Source: Peribacillus simplex (lineage in GTDB: Bacteria; Bacillota; Bacilli; Bacillales; DSM-1321). Taken from it: a DNA stretch of 64,000 nt. The stretch lies in NCBI RefSeq assembly GCF_030123325.1, contig NZ_CP126106.1:2942001-3006000 (forward strand). Direction: 5' to 3'. The notes beneath the pieces were generated by a model. The model was not told the origin of the DNA and ran no database searches. It was given only the letters and a program-made list of their open reading frames with translations. A program made the position numbers and the translations under genes. Of this stretch, positions 61,869-64,000 are shown in pieces; within the stretch, counting starts at the first letter, position 1; every line of letters begins with the position of its first letter.

Positions 61869-64000
61869 CTATGACACTGTAATAGATTTTGTGACACTCA
61901 CACGACCTTTTGAGTCTGTTGCATTTATAAAGATTTTAGTACCTACTTTTTGCTTTGGAATATTTACTTTATAGGTTCCGTAGGCATCAGCTTTGGCTGA
62001 ATAGATTTTTGTTCCAATTTTTACTGTTACTTTTGCATACTTCTCCGTTTTCCCTGTTACTGTAGTTGTGTAGTATTTAACTGGATTAACAGTCGGCATG
62101 TTAGGCGCAACTTTTGTTACGGATATTTTTCTCGCTACACTAACTTTTCCGGCTACATCTTTTGCTGTTACTGTAATGCTGGTACTGGCATTTTGAATGG
62201 GAATGGCTACCTTATAGGTTCCGTAGGCATCAGCTTTAGCTGTATAGGCTTTCGTTCCAATTGTAACCGTCACTGTCGCGCTCTTTTCCGTTTTGCCGTT
62301 TACGGTGGTCGCTTTATTGTTGACCGTATTGACAATAGGAATATTTGGTGCAACCCTCGTTACCGTAACTTTTCTGGCTGCACTAACTTTTCCAGCTGCA
62401 TCTTTTGCTGTTACTGAGATGCTGGTACTGGCATTTTGAACAGGAATGGCTACCTTATAGGTTCCGTAGGCATCAGCTTTAGCTGTATAGACTTTCGTTC
62501 CAATTGTAACCGTCACTGTCGCGCCCTTTTCCGTTTTGCCGGTTACGGTGGTCGCTTTATTGTTGACCGTATTGACTATCGGACTATTTGGTGCAACCCT
62601 CGTTACCGTAACTTTTCTGGCTGCACTAACCTTTCCAGCCGCATCTTTTGCTGTTACTGAGATGCTGGTACTGGCATTTTGAATGGGAATTGCTACCTTA
62701 TAGGTTCCGTAGGCATCAGCTTTAGCTGTATAGACTTTCGTTCCAATTGTAACCGTCACTGTCGCGCCCTTTTCCGTTTTGCCGGTTACGGTGGTCGCTT
62801 TATTGTTGACCGTATTGACTATCGGACTATTTGGTGCAACCCTCGTTACCGTAACTTCTCTGGCTGCACTAACCTTTCCATCCGCATCTTTTGCTGTTAC
62901 CGTGAGGCTGGTATTGGCATTTTGAATGGGAATGGCTACCTTATAAGTTCCGTAGGCATCAGCTTTAGCTATATAGATTTTCTTTTCAATTGTAACCGAC
63001 ACAGTGGCGTTCTTTTCCGTTATACCGGTCACGGTGGTGGCTTTATTGTTGACGGTATTGACAATCGGCATATCCGTTATATTTGCTTTGCGAATATTGG
63101 AAGACGCAATATATCCATTTACTCCATTACCTATCACCTGATACATAGTATATTGGTTCCAATAGCCGGATTTTTCATACGGCCCATCAACAATTTCAAG
63201 AGGCGTAAAATGTGGCAACTCAGCTTTAATATCTCCTTCTGTGCCATTTCGAAGATTTGAGTAGTCCTCTTCTTGATTATACGTAAAAACTATGTCACCT
63301 TTCTGGTAGCTTTGCGTGGACGGTGTGTTTAAATTCGGCCAATTATATTGACGGTTGTCCATTGGAAAAACCATTAAATTCGGGTTATTAGCATTGCTGT
63401 ACTCTACCGTAAAAAGCGGAAGCTGCTTCATATCCGCTTTGCTATAATCTAGAATATTGGTCCAAACTCGATCTTGATACGTATCGTTGCTGAGATTAGG
63501 ATCATTTAGCTTAGATAAACCATTGTAAGCTATGATTGCAAAATACCAATGTTCTAAAATATGGCGGTTTCCGTCATTAATACTCGGAATATGCCCGTAA
63601 TTCCATTTAGCATTTAAAACCTTGGCCCCAATTTCAATATTGTAAGCTGTATCATACTTTATTTTTTCCACATCTACTTTTTCCTGTAACATGTTGTCCA
63701 ATTCCTTTACAGAGTCCGTAATTTGCATGATGCCCATACCGCCGTCTCCGGTTATTTTGGGGTTACCGTTTATATCAAACTGTTTCATTTCGGATTCGGT
63801 CGTCGCAATGCCTTTTAAAATCTCTGGCGGAATATCATATTCATTTGCTTTCTTAGTGAGAAGCTCTTTCTTTTGCGAATAAGTCAATTCTTGTTTAGCG
63901 GGTGCTACAACAGATGACGTTTCTTCTGCCTTTACAATACTAGAAGGTGTTGCTGCGATACTTGTAAAAAGATTTGTTGCCAACAATGTAATAATTATTT
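61869..64000 (-). CDS. Secreted transglycosylase-like protein with Ig-like repeats (5' end outside window)
   Basis: Partial gene: the frame is open to the right edge, and the visible N terminus (TLLATNLFTSIAATPSSIVKA) is the rest of a signal peptide. Counting from 63986, residues about 38-200 are an SLT/lysozyme-like domain (YDIPPEILKGIATTESEMKQ, GGMGIMQI, then IGAKVLNAKWNYG). Residues about 235-300 are an SH3-like module (PLEIVDGPYEKSGYWNQYTM, GYIASSNI). Five Ig-like repeats of 81 residues follow, from 307 to the C terminus (each with TVNNKATTVTGKTEK, GTYKVAIPIQNAS and VTAKDAAGKVS-like sequences). It probably binds and cuts peptidoglycan; no LPXTG anchor or SLH domain is visible. Confidence 0.85.
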   Translation of the reverse strand, partial: IIITLLATNLFTSIAATPSSIVKAEETSSVVAPAKQELTYSQKKELLTKKANEYDIPPEILKGIATTESEMKQFDINGNPKITGDGGMGIMQITDSVKELDNMLQEKVDVEKIKYDTAYNIEIGAKVLNAKWNYGHIPSINDGNRHILEHWYFAIIAYNGLSKLNDPNLSNDTYQDRVWTNILDYSKADMKQLPLFTVEYSNANNPNLMVFPMDNRQYNWPNLNTPSTQSYQKGDIVFTYNQEEDYSNLRNGTEGDIKAELPHFTPLEIVDGPYEKSGYWNQYTMYQVIGNGVNGYIASSNIRKANITDMPIVNTVNNKATTVTGITEKNATVSVTIEKKIYIAKADAYGTYKVAIPIQNANTSLTVTAKDADGKVSAAREVTVTRVAPNSPIVNTVNNKATTVTGKTEKGATVTVTIGTKVYTAKADAYGTYKVAIPIQNASTSISVTAKDAAGKVSAARKVTVTRVAPNSPIVNTVNNKATTVTGKTEKGATVTVTIGTKVYTAKADAYGTYKVAIPVQNASTSISVTAKDAAGKVSAARKVTVTRVAPNIPIVNTVNNKATTVNGKTEKSATVTVTIGTKAYTAKADAYGTYKVAIPIQNASTSITVTAKDVAGKVSVARKISVTKVAPNMPTVNPVKYYTTTVTGKTEKYAKVTVKIGTKIYSAKADAYGTYKVNIPKQKVGTKIFINATDSKGRVSVTKSITVS
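61872..63068 (-). repeat. Five tandem 243-bp repeats encoding Ig-like domains
   Basis: Units start at about 63068, 62825, 62582, 62339 and 62096 (the last is 225 bp). The second and third units are almost identical; the outer ones have diverged. The strong identity means copy number may vary between strains and be misassembled. Confidence 0.9.

Noticed and set aside
62193..63260. Three or more plus-strand frames of similar sequence, spaced by 243 bp
   Set aside because: They are antisense shadows of the Ig-like repeats.

Overview
The window looks like a chromosomal segment of a low-GC, Gram-positive, aerobic spore-former of the Bacillaceae; a Peribacillus/Bacillus simplex-type organism is my guess, not a demonstrated assignment. 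Supporting traits are a CtsR-controlled clpE, a four-gene opuC-type osmoprotectant transporter behind a SigB-like promoter, strong GGAGG ribosome-binding sites, frequent TTG/GTG starts and a Bacillus-type dispersed repeat.

Bases 1-17000 are mostly ordinary chromosome: type I pullulanase, ClpE, a VOC-fold protein, a secreted NlpC/P60 hydrolase, a YdjM-type membrane protein, a LysR regulator divergent from a YeiH-family transporter, SpeD, the OpuCA-CB-CC-CD osmolyte ABC transporter and an acyl-CoA dehydrogenase. Bases 17000-25500 hold a decayed HU gene and two Tat-linked operons: phoX-tatA-metallophosphatase, and multicopper oxidase-ZIP transporter-tatA. Each carries its own TatA-like gene and neither has a tatC here.

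Bases 26000-35100 are accessory DNA. They contain an Apea/HEPN-type gene whose terminator has been split off by a group IIC-like intron, a small two-gene unit of unknown function, a stand-alone caspase-fold protease, and a graveyard of broken genes (M20 amidohydrolase, GH1 glucosidase fragment, others). A 17-base motif recurs at the edges of these modules.

Bases 35200-44850 carry the most interesting locus, a minimal type VII-secretion-like island: a small WXG100-like protein, two paralogous polytopic membrane proteins, an FtsK/EssC-like ATPase with an N-terminal coiled coil instead of FHA and membrane domains, a broken small helical gene, a winged-helix-like protein, and a 499-residue protein ending in a near copy of the small WXG100-like protein. 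No EssB, EsaA or EsaB homologue is visible. It is followed by plasmid/ICE-flavoured small genes and a stand-alone RadC/JAB protein (45200-48300).

Bases 49400-64000 return to chromosomal functions: an ArgE/DapE-type M20 peptidase, a secreted M14 zinc carboxypeptidase, a secreted class C acid phosphatase, an amino-acid permease, a two-component system (double-SBP LytS-like kinase with a SARP-type regulator), and the 3' part of a secreted transglycosylase-like protein with five Ig-like repeats that runs off the right edge. No rRNA, tRNA or CRISPR array was seen. All functional names rest on reading motifs; no database search was possible.
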